Positions 62,590 to 64,000 of a stretch of 64,000 nt of DNA are shown one piece after another. Position 1 is the stretch's first letter. Each line of letters opens with the position of its first letter. Source of the stretch: Glossina fuscipes (Eukaryota > Arthropoda > Insecta > Diptera > Glossinidae); contig NW_023998433.1 of NCBI RefSeq assembly GCF_014805625.2, positions 3,361,647-3,425,646 on the forward strand. The letters are read 5' to 3'. Position numbers and translations under genes: made by a program. The notes under the pieces were generated by a model, which had not been told where the DNA came from, did not search any database, and worked only from the letters and a program-made list of their open reading frames with translations.

Positions 62590-63800
62590 TTAATTTGGCA
62601 TGTCATCGTCTCCGTCGAGAAGATTGCTGTAGGAATTTTGCGTGAAAGATTTGCTTTTACCAGCAGAATAATCTGTACTTAGGTGGTTACGTACATTTGA
62701 AGTGCAACGAGTGGGCACACGTGAATAATTTGAAATTGAAGGTTGATTAATGGATGAAAGATTGGATGGATTACAACTTGTAATTTGTTGACTAGAGTTG
62801 AGAGCTGTTGATTCTGGGGAATGTAATTTGTAAGACTTTAGGTAACGTGTTATTGTTTTAATTTTTTCAATATTATCTTTGGCGGGTGATGGAACTGGTT
62901 TCGCAGCATAATTTTTGATTGATGGTAGAACAGGTTTTTCATTGGAAGGAGTCGGAGTTAAAGGCTTATTAGGCTCGATTTGCGAGGCGACAGCAGCGTA
63001 GGTATTACTTTTGCCAATTCCTTGGCATACAGATGGATTTATTTCCCGGTATTTGCTTCGCTCTTCGCCACTACAGTAATTTTCTGTTTTCATTTTTAGA
63101 ATTTCACGCATCTGTACAAAACGTGGTCATTGTTTGTTTAACGCCGAGTGTTGATCATTGCAATTTAAGCAGAAGCCACGCGTACAGTTTTCAGCATGTG
63201 GAGGAAGACCACAGTTAGCACAGGATGGATGGAGGACTGGTGCATCTTTTTGCCGTATGACCCAGGCTTTCGCAGTTTTTACACCTCATGGGATTTGGAA
63301 TGTAGAGTTGTACTTTATATTTATATCAAGCTACATCAACAATTGACGGTAGCCGATAGCGGTGAAAAGTCAAAATAATCCTTCCTGTAGGGGAGCGGGT
63401 CTTTCCATCGTCACTTAATTAGGTGAATTTGTAAATTTCAGGCACTCCTTGACTGCCCATTTCGCGAACAATTTCATCTTCCGTCACTTGCTTCAAGCAC
63501 GGGGCATAAATTTCGCCTCTAACTGAGTTCAGTTTTAGCACATAGATTAGCTAAAGATTTCGACTTTATGAGCTTTTCGGTTGCGCGCGGGTTTCCAGCG
63601 AAGACAAGTAAATTCCCATCGCGTAGAATCGAGATGGAGTCTATGTACGTTGTAATGCCATCTAGGGCTTTTTTTATAACAAAAGGGCTAATTTGGGAAA
63701 TTGTTACGCTAGCATCAATTGAAGAAATAACAATATATTTTTTGTCAATAGGAATGATGTTACTGATTGGCAACACCGGAAAAACACCGAAACAATCCAA
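62590..63800 (-). pseudogene. LINE ORF1, gag-like nucleic-acid-binding protein
   Basis: ORF1 of I-clade elements binds the element RNA. The N-terminal part (about 63800-63520) is open. A frame change follows, then VRGEIYAPCLKQVTEDEIV, RIILTFHRYRLPSIV with stops, and VQLYIPNPMRCKNCESLGHT with its first CCHC knuckle (CX2CX4HX4C, 63283-63242). The second knuckle, CANCGLPPHAENC, lies in another frame. The third, CLNCNDQH, runs into a TGA where the last Cys is expected. From the ATG at 63111 to 62590 a 173-codon Ser/Pro/Asn-rich tail stays open. At least two frameshifts and several stops make it non-functional. The start codon is not certain. Confidence 0.82.
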
Positions 63801-63890
63801 AAATCGCAGACGAAAAGAAAAGACGCACTACTCAGAACACAAGTCGGCTACGAATGACGCACATTTATCTAGATTTTCACAATTGTTCTA

Positions 63891-64000
63891 AAATTGAAAA
63901 AACCAAATCGAAAAAATTTCAAAGTATGGTTGTTATTAACTTGGTACCTGCAAGCGACATCTATGCACATTTGAGATATATACAAATTTCAAGTCTATCT
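63891..64000. other. Window end, LINE 5' flank or 5' UTR
   Basis: AT-rich sequence upstream of LINE ORF1. It may be 5' UTR or flanking DNA. The element border is not visible. Confidence 0.4.

Larger units (their letters stand above)
61325..63890 (-). mobile_element. I-clade non-LTR retrotransposon lacking RT
   Basis: A LINE running from a 5' region near 63890 to a TAA-rich tail near 61325. It keeps gag-like ORF1, the endonuclease part of ORF2, and the extreme C-terminus with its Cys/His finger and 3' UTR. The whole reverse transcriptase is missing, and most or all of RNase H with it, so about 2.5-3 kb has been deleted between about 61.70 and 61.85 kb. ORF1 stops at 62590 and ORF2 starts at 62568, a 21-bp gap. 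The I clade is inferred from three gag zinc knuckles, the C-terminal finger and the TAA tail. The 5' border and target duplication could not be determined. Confidence 0.85.

Noticed and set aside
1..64000. CRISPR arrays, bacterial operons or phage genes
   Set aside because: There are no regularly spaced direct repeats, Shine-Dalgarno-linked gene strings or prokaryotic coding density. The DNA is clearly eukaryotic.

Overview
This window looks like non-coding, TE-rich nuclear DNA of a higher fly (Diptera, Schizophora). The composition is strongly AT-rich, TA and CA microsatellites are frequent, and the mix of mariner, pogo/Tigger, Tc1, I-clade LINE and solo-LTR remnants fits a tephritid or drosophilid genome. 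The species cannot be fixed from the sequence alone. I find no intact host protein-coding gene, no rRNA and no functional tRNA. Almost every open frame is short, AT-driven and unrelated to any family I recognise. The window is therefore best read as intergenic DNA or the inside of a very large intron.

The annotatable content is a layered record of mobile elements. The first 10 kb hold the 3' tail of an I-clade LINE (1-185), a Tc1-like relic (about 1500-1760), a tRNA-derived SINE (1823-1999), an almost intact mariner with 32-bp perfect terminal repeats and a single in-frame stop (2448-3714), a second LINE tail (4497-4573), a LINE- or SINE-like repeat (5430-5682), an internally deleted pogo/Tigger element with a 150-aa open frame (7852-8991) and a second SINE copy (about 9472-9666).

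The middle (10-48 kb) is mostly empty AT-rich DNA. It holds degenerate LINE and mariner pieces (10480, 25733, 31668, 42237, 44345), a long-LTR fragment (18403-19064), a short solo LTR (37145-37584), another copy of the LINE/SINE-like repeat (43108-43392) and a candidate TATA promoter with an adjacent splice donor (46134-46197). The last third carries solo LTRs of three families, with 4-bp target duplications (48570-49060, 49875-50408, 55106-56926, 60078-60533), a mariner N-terminal relic (about 56955-57241) and an I-clade LINE (about 61325-63890) that keeps gag, endonuclease and the C-terminal Cys/His finger but has lost its reverse transcriptase.

The elements are related to one another. The SINE copies end in the same roughly 40-bp tail and TAA repeats as the I-clade LINE, so the LINE machinery probably mobilised them. 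The three copies of the shortest LTR family are all inserted at ATAT and differ in an internal tandem unit. The two long-LTR copies share a TATA box, polyadenylation signal, repeat array and a splice donor at a fixed distance. At least four different mariner ages or lineages coexist. No element shown here looks fully autonomous.
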